From contig NZ_DGUN01000025.1 in the NCBI RefSeq assembly GCF_002395745.1, positions 1 to 37,083 on the forward strand: a DNA stretch of 37,083 nucleotides, read 5' to 3'. A program made the translations under genes and the position numbers. This document shows positions 7,651 through 15,529 of this stretch, piece after piece. The notes under the pieces are model-generated. The model was not told where the DNA came from and did no database searches. It saw nothing but the letters and a program-made list of their open reading frames with translations. Origin of the DNA: Fibrobacter sp. UBA4309. GTDB taxonomy: Bacteria; Fibrobacterota; Fibrobacteria; Fibrobacterales; Fibrobacteraceae. Within the stretch, counting starts at the first letter, position 1. Each line of letters opens with the position of its first letter.

Positions 7651-8809
7651 AATGAAAATGGAAAAAAATCCCTCCTGTAAACGGTTCAATTTGCGCGATT
7701 TGGAAGTGTTTCCGAATACCATATTGAGTCCGATGGACGGAGTGACCGATGCTCCCTTCCGCAGGCTGTGCCGCGTGCTTTCCGGGAACCGCATGGGGCT
7801 CCTGGTGTCGGAGTTCGTGCCTACGGATGGTGACGCCGTTTTCAACCCGGAAGGTCACAAGCAGTTGCGTTTTTTCCCGGAAGAACGTCCGTTCGGCGTG
7901 CAGATATTCGGCCGCTTCCCGGACAGGATGGCCGATGCAGCCAGGAAGATTGCTGCAAAGTACAGTCCCGAATACATAGAGGTGAACGCGGGGTGCCCGG
8001 CGCCGAAGGTGGCGGGCAAGGGTAGCGGTTCCGGACTGCTTAGGGACTTGCCGCGCCTGCAGGAGATTCTGCACGATGTCCGCTCGGCACTGGACAGGAG
8101 TGGGGCGGACATCCCGCTTACGCTCAAGTGCCGTATAGGCTGGGACTCCGAAAGCATTAACATAATGGAGGCTCTCGCGATTGCTGAGGGCGAAGGCGTC
8201 GAGATGCTCACGGTGCATGGCCGTACCCGCTTGCAGGGGTACAACGGCCTTGCCGACTGGGACTGGATCGGCAAGGCCGCGGCCGCGGCCAAGATTCCGG
8301 TCATCGGTAACGGCGACGTGAACAGCGTCGACGTCGCCCGTGAGCGCATCGAAAACTACGGTGTCGCCGGTGTCGCGATTGGCCGCGGCGCCATGCACAA
8401 CCCGTGGATCTTCGGCCAGATTGCCGACGCCTGGGAAGACAAGCCCGCGCGCGTGATTACGGCCGCCGAGGCGCTCGACGTGTTCAAGCTGTACTATGGT
8501 TTCAAGATCGAGGACGGCAGTACCGACAAGGGCGCCGAAGGCAGGCTCAAGCAGCTCGCCGCGAGACTCTGCAAAGGGTTTTGTTTAGACGAGAGAGGTG
8601 GTGAAGCGGATGGCGAGTCGTTGGATGTCGCGCTTCAGGTGCGTCAGGCTCTGCTTTCGAGCAGCTGTGCCGCCGAACTCCTGGACCGAGCGCAATCCCT
8701 CAAGGAAGGCCTCGCGAAAGACCTCGTGTTCGACCCGGGCCGCCTGGTGAACCTGAACGGTGCCAAAGAAACAGAAATCAAGTACGGCGACCAGTTCAAG
8801 GGCCGATAA
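7631..8809 (+). CDS. tRNA-dihydrouridine synthase (Dus family)
   Basis: 392 residues from the first ATG; ATGs at 7652 and 7658 are alternatives and would remove a low-complexity Lys/Met start. The FMN-dependent TIM barrel begins with ILSPMDGVTDAPFRRL (31-46). The catalytic cysteine lies in VNAGCPAPKVAGKGSGSGLL (Cys122 counting from 7631). Later landmarks are LKCRIGWD, TVHGRTRLQGYNGLADW and IGNGDVNSV, then GRGAMHNPWIFGQI for phosphate binding. The enzyme reduces a uridine in the tRNA D-loop with NADPH. The C-terminal part is longer than in compact DusB proteins. The subtype (A, B or C) is not certain. Nothing downstream suggests an operon; the next unit has its own promoter. Confidence 0.9.
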   Translation: MWKNVEKMKMEKNPSCKRFNLRDLEVFPNTILSPMDGVTDAPFRRLCRVLSGNRMGLLVSEFVPTDGDAVFNPEGHKQLRFFPEERPFGVQIFGRFPDRMADAARKIAAKYSPEYIEVNAGCPAPKVAGKGSGSGLLRDLPRLQEILHDVRSALDRSGADIPLTLKCRIGWDSESINIMEALAIAEGEGVEMLTVHGRTRLQGYNGLADWDWIGKAAAAAKIPVIGNGDVNSVDVARERIENYGVAGVAIGRGAMHNPWIFGQIADAWEDKPARVITAAEALDVFKLYYGFKIEDGSTDKGAEGRLKQLAARLCKGFCLDERGGEADGESLDVALQVRQALLSSSCAAELLDRAQSLKEGLAKDLVFDPGRLVNLNGAKETEIKYGDQFKGR

Positions 8810-8824
8810 TCCATAATCTTTGAA

Positions 8825-8889
8825 TGTACTCAAAAAAAATCTCAAAATTTTTGCAAAAGGTATTGACTTTGAGTCAAAATTTGAGTACA
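8825..8889. promoter_or_regulatory. Pair of mirrored 22-bp operator-like sites
   Basis: Site A (8825-8846) begins TGTACTCAAA and ends CTCAAA with six bases between. Site B (8868-8889) is the same layout inverted: it begins TTTGAG, has six bases, and ends TTTGAGTACA. The outer 10-mers and inner 6-mers are exact complements, giving 16 matched positions of 22. A further palindrome, TTGACT-TTG-AGTCAA, covers 8863-8877 and includes the -35 element. Binding by the regulator encoded directly downstream is the natural inference. Confidence 0.65.
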
Positions 8890-8891
8890 TT
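8863..8891 (+). promoter_or_regulatory. Sigma-70-type promoter of the TIGR02147 gene
   Basis: TTGACT (8863-8868), a 17-bp spacer and TACATT (8886-8891) match the -35/-10 consensus well. Transcription would start about 8897-8898, exactly where the ATG (8898-8900) lies, so the message should be leaderless. Both hexamers are embedded in the mirrored operator sites. Confidence 0.7.
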
Positions 8892-8897
8892 TAGGGT

Positions 8898-9725
8898 ATG
8901 GACAAAACGATTGACATATTCCAATTCACGAATTTTCGCAAGTACCTGGACGAATACCAGGCCGCTCGCGTGCAGACGGACCCTGGTTTTACTAGGGCTG
9001 GAGCGTGTGTGCTGCTGGGACTTCCCAAGACGCGCAGCTACTATAATGACATTGTCAAGGGTAAAAAGCTTTCCGGCCGTATGATTCCGAAGTTCGTGGA
9101 AGTGCTTGGCCTGAACAAGAAAGAAGCCCGGTATTTCGAGACCATGGTGAATATGGATCAGGCGAAGACCGCGACGGAGAGGAACGCCTTTTTCGAGGAT
9201 TTGCTGAAGCAGCATCCGGATTCGCACCGCATCTTGAACGAAGACGCCTACGAGTATTATAATCACTGGTACAACAGCGTGCTGTTTACGGCGCTGGAGG
9301 TCGTAGATGTCTCGGATGACCTCGAACCCATCCAGAAGTTGATTTTCCCGAAGGTGTCCGTTGGAACGCTGAAACGTTCCCTCGAATTGCTGGAACGCCT
9401 CGGCTTTGTGCGGAAGAACGAGAGGGGTTTCTGGAAGAGTTGCCGTGATACGGTGAGCAGCGGCGCCTATAGCAATAGCGATTTGGTGCGCCAGTACCAG
9501 TTGCAGTGTTTCGAGCTTTCGAAGCAGGCCCTGCTTGCAAACGACGAGAGGTCTTCGGATATGGCGACGTTCACTTTCAGCGTGTCCGACGACGCGTTCA
9601 GGGCGATTGCCAAGGAAATCCATGGCTTGAAGGCCAGGGTGCGCAAGATTATCATGCTTGACAAGAAGAAGGCGACTGGCGTCCACCAGTTGAATCTTCA
9701 TTTGTTCACAAATTTGAAAAAATAG
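8898..9725 (+). CDS. TIGR02147-family protein, probable transcription regulator
   Basis: 275 residues, typical for this family, which is strongly expanded in Fibrobacter succinogenes. The start is DIFQFTNFRKYLDEY, then a segment resembling a helix-turn-helix (FTRAGACVLLGLPKTRSYY, about 31-49) and a later winged-helix-like part (VSVGTLKRSLELLERLGFV, about 154-172). No signal peptide or membrane segment, so cytoplasmic. The promoter position and lack of a spaced Shine-Dalgarno favour a leaderless message. It is followed after 17 nt by a lipoprotein gene; such regulator plus surface-protein pairs suggest local control. Control of its own promoter through the 8825-8889 sites is inference. Confidence 0.82.
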   Translation: MDKTIDIFQFTNFRKYLDEYQAARVQTDPGFTRAGACVLLGLPKTRSYYNDIVKGKKLSGRMIPKFVEVLGLNKKEARYFETMVNMDQAKTATERNAFFEDLLKQHPDSHRILNEDAYEYYNHWYNSVLFTALEVVDVSDDLEPIQKLIFPKVSVGTLKRSLELLERLGFVRKNERGFWKSCRDTVSSGAYSNSDLVRQYQLQCFELSKQALLANDERSSDMATFTFSVSDDAFRAIAKEIHGLKARVRKIIMLDKKKATGVHQLNLHLFTNLKK

Positions 9726-9742
9726 TTTCAGGAGGAACCAAA

Positions 9743-10756
9743 ATGTTTATGGAAAAGTTGACGAATGCGGGCGTTGCCTTTGCCCTGCTTGGCCTCGGGA
9801 TCCTCGTTGGCTGTAGCGATGATAGCTCCAGCATTGCATCGACGCTCAGTGAGACGAATACGGGAAAGCCCGTTGCGCAACTGGATACGTCGTTGTTCGA
9901 AAAAACATTCAGTGACGGGAAAAATCCTTGTAGTGAAGATATTGAAACGGATACTATTCATGTTTTGGCCAAGAGTGCTTCGGAATATGAAGAGCCTTAT
10001 TCGGTGATGACATTGGAAGGCTCCTGGGTTGAGAGTTTTTCTCGACCCATGTGTGGAAGCTTTGACGATATATACCTGTACGCAGACGTGAAAGGCCGTG
10101 CTTTGGATGCGGCAGGGAAGCCCTTGGCAAATGCGCTAGTTTACACGGAAAAAAACTGTATGCCTTACGATAGTAAATGTCAAGCTGTTACGACGGATGC
10201 AGGGGGGTATTTTTATTTGGAACGGGTGAACTTCTTGTCGTATCTAGAGATGCAAATTGATCCTGTTGGCTCTAACAAGAAAGCTGGCGAGCGTGAATGG
10301 GAGCATGTTCCGTTTTATAATGAGATTCCGATACGCATTATTTCCGAAGACAAGAAATACGGTGTCAACGAAAACGTTGACTTTGCAAAAGCGCATATGA
10401 TTGAAAGCGATGCTGGTGTAATCGTTGATGTGGGCGACATAAAGTTACTGCCGGCCTATTTCGTTGATGTTCCCTTGGATTCCTTATATTTCGAGGATTA
10501 TGTGGATGGGGAATTTGTTGAGATTCCTGCCGAAGAGGCTCTGGAAAACGAGGTGTTTTTGAATATTCGCAACGTGGAGTGTTACTATCTTAATTATTGC
10601 TTTAATTGGGCGCCAAACCCGAGGATTACGATGGAGGATGTGGAACGGGGGTATATTACGGTGGATGGACTCCCCGAAGGAACCTACGAAGTGCTTCTTT
10701 ATTGGTTGGATGGTGTCGCTGAAGTGTATCCGGACTCCATAAGGGTTGATCGCTGA
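9743..10756 (+). CDS. Surface lipoprotein with a carboxypeptidase-regulatory-like domain
   Basis: 337 residues. The N-terminus has a hydrophobic stretch ending in the lipobox LVGC (Cys about residue 24), then a Ser/Asp-rich spacer (SDDSSS). Around residues 110-150 lies ADVKGRALDAAGKPLANALV with a following TTDAGGYFYLERV, the pattern of CarboxypepD_reg or Cna-B-like beta sandwiches. The C-terminal part is acidic and unassigned. A strong AGGAGG stands 7-8 nt before the ATG; a second ATG two codons later is also possible. It shares a transcript with the upstream regulator and is closed by the terminator at 10776. It has more AAA/GAT-type codons than the neighbouring housekeeping genes. Ligand or role unknown. 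Confidence 0.7.
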   Translation: MFMEKLTNAGVAFALLGLGILVGCSDDSSSIASTLSETNTGKPVAQLDTSLFEKTFSDGKNPCSEDIETDTIHVLAKSASEYEEPYSVMTLEGSWVESFSRPMCGSFDDIYLYADVKGRALDAAGKPLANALVYTEKNCMPYDSKCQAVTTDAGGYFYLERVNFLSYLEMQIDPVGSNKKAGEREWEHVPFYNEIPIRIISEDKKYGVNENVDFAKAHMIESDAGVIVDVGDIKLLPAYFVDVPLDSLYFEDYVDGEFVEIPAEEALENEVFLNIRNVECYYLNYCFNWAPNPRITMEDVERGYITVDGLPEGTYEVLLYWLDGVAEVYPDSIRVDR

Positions 10757-10775
10757 AAAGATTGAGCCTATTTAT

Positions 10776-10804
10776 GAAGACCGTCGTGCAAAGCGGCGGT
10801 CTTT
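10776..10804 (+). terminator. Rho-independent terminator after the lipoprotein gene
   Basis: AAGACCGTCG (10776-10785) pairs with CGGCGGTCTT (10793-10802) with one G-T pair, around the loop TGCAAAG, followed by TATTATA. It closes the regulator-lipoprotein unit. Confidence 0.85.
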
Positions 10805-10855
10805 ATTATATATTGCCTAAAGGAAGTTGTTCCCTTATTAACCCTTTGGGTAATT

Positions 10856-13813
10856 ATGTTTGGAAAAATCGAAAATACAGTAGGCGCCTTTGTGGTTGGC
10901 GTCTTGGCGTGTAGCGCTTTTGCCGCACAGAACGTGGTGACGGTCGATGACCTGAAACCGGGCATCGTAATCGACAAGAAGGACATGATGGCCGCCGACC
11001 TGGCGATATGGAATCCGCCCAGCCGCTATTACGACATGACGCAGGCGTTGGTGGACGGCGGTTATACCGTATTCCGCTTCCCGAACGGCTCGCTTTCCAA
11101 TGATTACCACTGGAACGGAATCGGCAAGTACGATAGCACCGGCCTCTGGACTCCCGACGAGAACAAGTGGGCGCGTGGATTCCTGGGCGAGACGATTTAC
11201 CGCGGTACGACCAAGGACAACTACGGGTTCATCCGCCGCAGTCACCTTGCTGACGGCAACATGGAGACGATGTGGTGGGGTGAGATTCTCGACCCGGATG
11301 ACCCGCCCTGGGTCGTGGTGGAGTTCCCCGAGAGGATGGACTTCGATTCCCTGCAGATCGACTGGGGCGACCTCCGTCCGAAATCTTTCGAGTTCGCCTA
11401 CTGGACCACGGATTACGCCGAATACCCGGGCGTTCACCAGGCGCTCGTGAACAACCTGAAGGTGGAATCGGTCGTGAAGGTTTCCGGCAAGACGACCAAG
11501 TACAAGTTCAAGAAGCTTAAGACCCGCTACGTGGCAATCCGCTTCAAGACTGCCGACCTGCCGAGCAGGGGCGTGCAGATTCGCGAGATGAAACTGTTTA
11601 GCGGTGGCTCCGACCTGCTCGAAGGCAACGGCTACAAGTTCTACGCGATGTCTACCCGCAATGGCGACAAGGCCCGCACGGACTGGACCGACATCAAGTG
11701 GGATTTTGAAGAGTTCATGAAGTTCATCAAGACGCTCCCGAATGCGAAGGCGGTCATCTGCGTGAACGCGGGAACGGGTACGTCGCAAGAAGCTGCCGCC
11801 TGGGTGCGCTATGCGAACAAGGTGAAGGGCTATAACATCAAGCAATGGCAAATCGGTAACGAACTCGATGGCGAGTGGGAAGAATCCGGCCCGATTTCGG
11901 CGCGCCATTACGCTGCGCGCTACCTGGAATACGCCCGCGCGATGAAGGCCGTCGATTCTACTATCGTATTGCATGGTCCGCTGTTCAGCACGCACAAGAT
12001 GCAGCAGAAGGGCGCGGGCCTGCTCGATGGCAAGTACTGGATGGAAGAATTCCTGCGCATCGTGGGCGAGGCCGAAAAGAAGGACGGCAAGCGCTATCTT
12101 GACGTGGTGGACTTGCACAACTATCCGTACTGGACGCCGAACAACCCGACGGCTGCCGACATGCTCAAGTCGATGCTTGACGTTGGCCCGAACATGGATA
12201 CGCTCGATACGTGGATGAAGCGCCACCTGGAAGGCGAACGCGGCGTGTCGCTTTCGGAATTCAGTACGTGCGTGCAGGGCTACAGCCTGTTGATGGACTA
12301 CCCGCAGGCATCTGCGGTGGCGAGCATCTTCGCGCAGCATGCGGTGCGCTTCGGCAACCGCCTGCAGGTGCTCCCGTGGGATGCGTTCGGCAACCTGTTC
12401 AAGGGCCCGGACGATACCTGGGGAACAAACAGTATGTCTGCGTTAGTCAAGGACGGCTCCTGGAACCGTTGGAAGTCCTTGGAACCGACGGCGGAATACT
12501 ATGGAATCTACATGACGTTCAAGAACTTCCTCGAAGACGGCTTTGCGGTGTTGCCTGTTTCGAGTACGAGTCCCGACATGGAAGCGTATGCGATTGGCAA
12601 GGGCGATTCCGTGCGCGTGATGCTCGTGAACTTGTCCGAAAATTCGCAGGTGGTGCAGATTGACCGTGCCAGCACGGAGGGGATTGCTGCCGAGGTTGGC
12701 CAGGGCGACCTGGTGCGTACCGAGGTGGACGTGTTCGGTGCCGACCAGTTCAAGTGGCAGGGGACTTTGCAGAACGCGTTCCCGTATCCGAAAATGGGCC
12801 CGAGCGGGCGCCGTATAAACCCGAGCAAGAGCAAGGACATTACCGTGCCGCCGTTCGGGCTTGCCGTAGTGCAGATTAACCCGCGCGTAATAGGGCTTGA
12901 CAAGGCGACGAAGGCGATGGCGGCAAAACCGCGGGTCATTGCCGCGTCTCTCGAGAAGAAGGTTTTGCTTGCGGGTGACACGCTTGATCTCTTTGGTACC
13001 GTGGTCCAGGAAAATGGGCAGCTCACGAACGGAATGTTGATGATTGAAAACTGGGGTAAGCGTGGTATGTATATGACTTCGTTTGCTCCCGATGACGGCA
13101 AGTGGAATGCCTCCATCGAAAGCTTCCATGTGAAGGTCCCGATTCCGGAAGACCTGAACAATGCTCCCCGTTCAATCCGCGTGGCAATTGGAGGCCTTGG
13201 CGGCAAGGTGGGTGCAATCGACATCCCGTTCCGCGTGCGTGGCGCCTACCGCACCACGAAGGCCATGCAGAACTTCGACAACGGAATCGAGGCGGTGGAC
13301 TGGTACCCGGTGGCGAACGGCGACAACGCTACGGCCATCGACGCGAAAGTCTTTAACGGCGCGCCTCCGCACGGTGGTTTCATCCGTCATGAATTCGTTA
13401 TCGAGCAGCCGCCTGCACAGGGCTGGCCCAACTTCGCGGGCGCCTATTACGTGATTCCGCCCGAAGTCAAGAATTCCGTGGGCATCGTGTTCGACTACGC
13501 CACGAACCACAACAATCCCGACGGCTATTTCGAAGTGCAGATTGCGAGCAGCCAGGTGGAAGACTACGACGAGTTCATGGTGCGCCTCAAGAATACGCAC
13601 GGCAACTGGGTGCGCGATACGCTCATCTGGGAGAACATGAAGCAGGAAGGCTGGGGCAAGACTATCCCGCAGCTTGACCCGACCAAAATAAAGAACTTCT
13701 CGTGGCGCGCCCGCTACAGCGGCAAGGGCTATATAAGCCTTGACAACATCTACCTGCTTGGCGAAGATGGCGAGGAAATCCCGATGCCGAAGGGACTTAG
13801 GAGACTGAGGTAA
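10856..13813 (+). CDS. Secreted GH51-like (clan GH-A) glycanase with inserted F5/8-type and C-terminal CBM11-like modules
   Basis: 985 residues. A signal peptide ends near residue 23 (SAFAA). The catalytic barrel starts with TVFRFPNGSLSNDYHW (71-86). It appears interrupted at about 128-249 by a discoidin (F5/8 type C)-like module (WVVVEFPERMDFDSLQIDWG, then RYVAIRF and QIREMKLF), resuming at GYKFYAMST. The acid/base is probably Glu336 in WQIGNELDG and the nucleophile Glu468 in GVSLSEFS. Residues about 770-965 look like a CBM11/CIA30-type beta-sandwich (MQNFDNGIEAVDWYP to ISLDNIYLLG). It ends in a basic KGLRRLR tail. Likely an extracellular endoglucanase or arabinofuranosidase-type enzyme; Fibrobacter CelF (Cel51A) is a plausible relative, not verified. 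A TATATT about 45 nt upstream of the ATG may be its -10. The DUF1232 gene follows after 3 nt. Confidence 0.78.
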   Translation: MFGKIENTVGAFVVGVLACSAFAAQNVVTVDDLKPGIVIDKKDMMAADLAIWNPPSRYYDMTQALVDGGYTVFRFPNGSLSNDYHWNGIGKYDSTGLWTPDENKWARGFLGETIYRGTTKDNYGFIRRSHLADGNMETMWWGEILDPDDPPWVVVEFPERMDFDSLQIDWGDLRPKSFEFAYWTTDYAEYPGVHQALVNNLKVESVVKVSGKTTKYKFKKLKTRYVAIRFKTADLPSRGVQIREMKLFSGGSDLLEGNGYKFYAMSTRNGDKARTDWTDIKWDFEEFMKFIKTLPNAKAVICVNAGTGTSQEAAAWVRYANKVKGYNIKQWQIGNELDGEWEESGPISARHYAARYLEYARAMKAVDSTIVLHGPLFSTHKMQQKGAGLLDGKYWMEEFLRIVGEAEKKDGKRYLDVVDLHNYPYWTPNNPTAADMLKSMLDVGPNMDTLDTWMKRHLEGERGVSLSEFSTCVQGYSLLMDYPQASAVASIFAQHAVRFGNRLQVLPWDAFGNLFKGPDDTWGTNSMSALVKDGSWNRWKSLEPTAEYYGIYMTFKNFLEDGFAVLPVSSTSPDMEAYAIGKGDSVRVMLVNLSENSQVVQIDRASTEGIAAEVGQGDLVRTEVDVFGADQFKWQGTLQNAFPYPKMGPSGRRINPSKSKDITVPPFGLAVVQINPRVIGLDKATKAMAAKPRVIAASLEKKVLLAGDTLDLFGTVVQENGQLTNGMLMIENWGKRGMYMTSFAPDDGKWNASIESFHVKVPIPEDLNNAPRSIRVAIGGLGGKVGAIDIPFRVRGAYRTTKAMQNFDNGIEAVDWYPVANGDNATAIDAKVFNGAPPHGGFIRHEFVIEQPPAQGWPNFAGAYYVIPPEVKNSVGIVFDYATNHNNPDGYFEVQIASSQVEDYDEFMVRLKNTHGNWVRDTLIWENMKQEGWGKTIPQLDPTKIKNFSWRARYSGKGYISLDNIYLLGEDGEEIPMPKGLRRLR

Positions 13814-13816
13814 GAT

Positions 13817-14155
13817 ATGGATAAAGAACCCGAAGTACACGATGTGAAGGAATTGAACGGCGCCTCGCCTATGCAGAAGGGGCTTGCCGTTTTCCTCGTC
13901 ATCATGTCTCTTTTATACACTGTGTCGCCCATCGACTTGGCGCCAGATGCCGTCCCCGTAGTGGGCTGGATTGACGACATCGGATTCCTCGTGACCGCGA
14001 CAATGAATGCTGTGCAGCAGTTCACGAAGGACCAGAATTCCGCCATGGTGAAAATCCTGAAATACGCCAAGTGGTTTATGGTCATCGCAGTCGTGATTGC
14101 CGCGTTGCTACTCGGCGGCTTGATAGCCGCAATTGTGGCATTGATTGTGAAGTAA
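13817..14155 (+). CDS. DUF1232 (YkvA-like) small membrane protein
   Basis: 112 residues with the diagnostic DUF1232 motif YTVSPIDLAPDAVPVVGWID at 34-53, flanked by hydrophobic helices (about 22-36, and 84-111). Function of the family is not established; members are small membrane proteins often annotated as YkvA. It starts 3 nt after the glycanase stop, so the two are probably on one transcript, although no functional link is known. A shared hairpin terminator follows at 14173. Confidence 0.85.
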   Translation: MDKEPEVHDVKELNGASPMQKGLAVFLVIMSLLYTVSPIDLAPDAVPVVGWIDDIGFLVTATMNAVQQFTKDQNSAMVKILKYAKWFMVIAVVIAALLLGGLIAAIVALIVK

Positions 14156-14172
14156 GAAATCTTCTACAAAAA

Positions 14173-14204
14173 GCGGGCGACAGTAATTGTCGTCCGCTCG
14201 TTTT
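14173..14204. terminator. Hairpin between convergent DUF1232 and citrate synthase genes
   Basis: GCGGGCGACA (14173-14182) pairs with TGTCGTCCGC (14187-14196) with one G-T pair; TCGTTTT follows on the plus strand and AAAAA precedes it, giving a U-run for the minus strand too. It probably stops both convergent transcripts. Confidence 0.7.
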
Positions 14205-14206
14205 GC

Positions 14207-15496
14207 TTATCGCTTATCCCTATCGATCCAGGGACGTCCCGTCTGGCCTACGTAAATCTGGCGCGGACGGTTGATCTTGGAATTCGGGTCGTCGTGCATT
14301 TCCTTCCAGTGGGCAATCCAGCCGGGGAGTCGCCCGATGGCGAACATCACGGTGAGCATGTTCGTCGGGATGCCCATGGCGCGGTAGAGGATACCCGAGT
14401 AGAAGTCCACGTTCGGGTAGAGCTTGCGCGCGATGAAGTAGTCGTCCTTCAGGGCGGCTTCTTCGAGCTTGATGGCGATATCCAGGAGCGGGTCGTGCAC
14501 GTGTTCGCGCTCGAACACCTGGTACATGAGTTTCTTGAGCACCTTGGCGCGCGGATCGTAGCTCTTGTACACGCGGTGGCCGAATCCGGAAAGGCGGAAC
14601 GGGTCCTTCTTGTCCTTGGCCTTGTCCATCACCTGTTCGATGGTCATGCCGCTCTGCTGGATGCGCAGGAGCGTTTCGAGCACGGCCTGGTTCGCACCGC
14701 CGTGGAGCGGGCCCCACAGGGCGCAAATGCCGGCACAGATACTCGCGTAGAGGTTTGCCTGCGAACTGCCCACCATGCGCACGGTCGAGGTGGAGCAGTT
14801 CTGTTCGTGGTCGGCATGCACGATAAGGAGCGTGTTGAGCGCGCGTTCCATGATCGGGTCCGGGTGGTAGGGGCGGGCCTTGCTGCTGAACATCATGTTG
14901 AGGAAGTTGCTGCAGTAGCTGCGTTCAGCTTCCGGATAAACGAACGGTTCGCCGATGCTTGCCTTGTAGGCGAAGGCGGCGATGGTGCGGATTTTGGAAA
15001 TAAGGCCCGCGGTCGTGAGCTCGAAGGCGCTCGCGATGTTTTCGTCGTCGTAGAATCGCGGGGTAAAGAGGCCCACGGCGTTCACGATGGAACTGAGGAT
15101 GCCCATCGGGTGTGCACTCGGCGGCATTTCGCGGAAGAAGTGCAGCAGGTTCTCGTGCAACAGTGCATTCTCGGTAAGGAGCGTGCGGAAGTGCCCGAGC
15201 TGTTCCTGCGTGGGGAGTTCTCCGTAAATCAGGAGCCACGCGGTCTCGGGGAAGGTGGCCTTCTCGGCAAGATCTTCGATGGAGTAGCCTCGGTAGCGGA
15301 GGATGCCCTTTTCACCGTCAACAAACGTAATGGCGCTCTTGGTGCTGCCCGTGTTCAGGTAGCCGTAATCCAGCGTGACAAGCCCGGAATCCTTGCGCAG
15401 CGTGCTGATGTCGAGGCCGTGTTCGCCCTCGGAACCTTCCACCACGGGGAGTTCGTAGCTCTTGCCATTATAGTTCAGTGTTGCCTTTTCGGACAT
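14207..15496 (-). CDS. gltA: Citrate synthase (type II, GltA)
   Basis: 429 residues, as in E. coli GltA. It condenses oxaloacetate with acetyl-CoA to citrate. The catalytic set is intact: His265 in LHGGAN, His307 in FGHRVY and Asp364 in PNVDFYSG, almost the same numbering as E. coli His264/His305/Asp362. HADHEQN (227-233) and SGFGHRVYKSYDPRA are also diagnostic. A GGAGGA lies before the ATG. It is the second gene of a minus-strand pair with an aminotransferase 33 nt upstream; in a succinate-forming anaerobe this most likely serves 2-oxoglutarate and glutamate synthesis. Confidence 0.96.
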   Translation of the reverse strand: MSEKATLNYNGKSYELPVVEGSEGEHGLDISTLRKDSGLVTLDYGYLNTGSTKSAITFVDGEKGILRYRGYSIEDLAEKATFPETAWLLIYGELPTQEQLGHFRTLLTENALLHENLLHFFREMPPSAHPMGILSSIVNAVGLFTPRFYDDENIASAFELTTAGLISKIRTIAAFAYKASIGEPFVYPEAERSYCSNFLNMMFSSKARPYHPDPIMERALNTLLIVHADHEQNCSTSTVRMVGSSQANLYASICAGICALWGPLHGGANQAVLETLLRIQQSGMTIEQVMDKAKDKKDPFRLSGFGHRVYKSYDPRAKVLKKLMYQVFEREHVHDPLLDIAIKLEEAALKDDYFIARKLYPNVDFYSGILYRAMGIPTNMLTVMFAIGRLPGWIAHWKEMHDDPNSKINRPRQIYVGQTGRPWIDRDKR

Positions 15497-15529
15497 TTAT
15501 CCTCCGGAGGGGCGGGTTTCAACCGCCAA

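Noticed and set aside
10838..12340. 500-codon minus-strand frame opposite the GH51-like gene
   Set aside because: Shadow of a well-supported gene; His/Arg/Val-rich composition and no recognisable motif.
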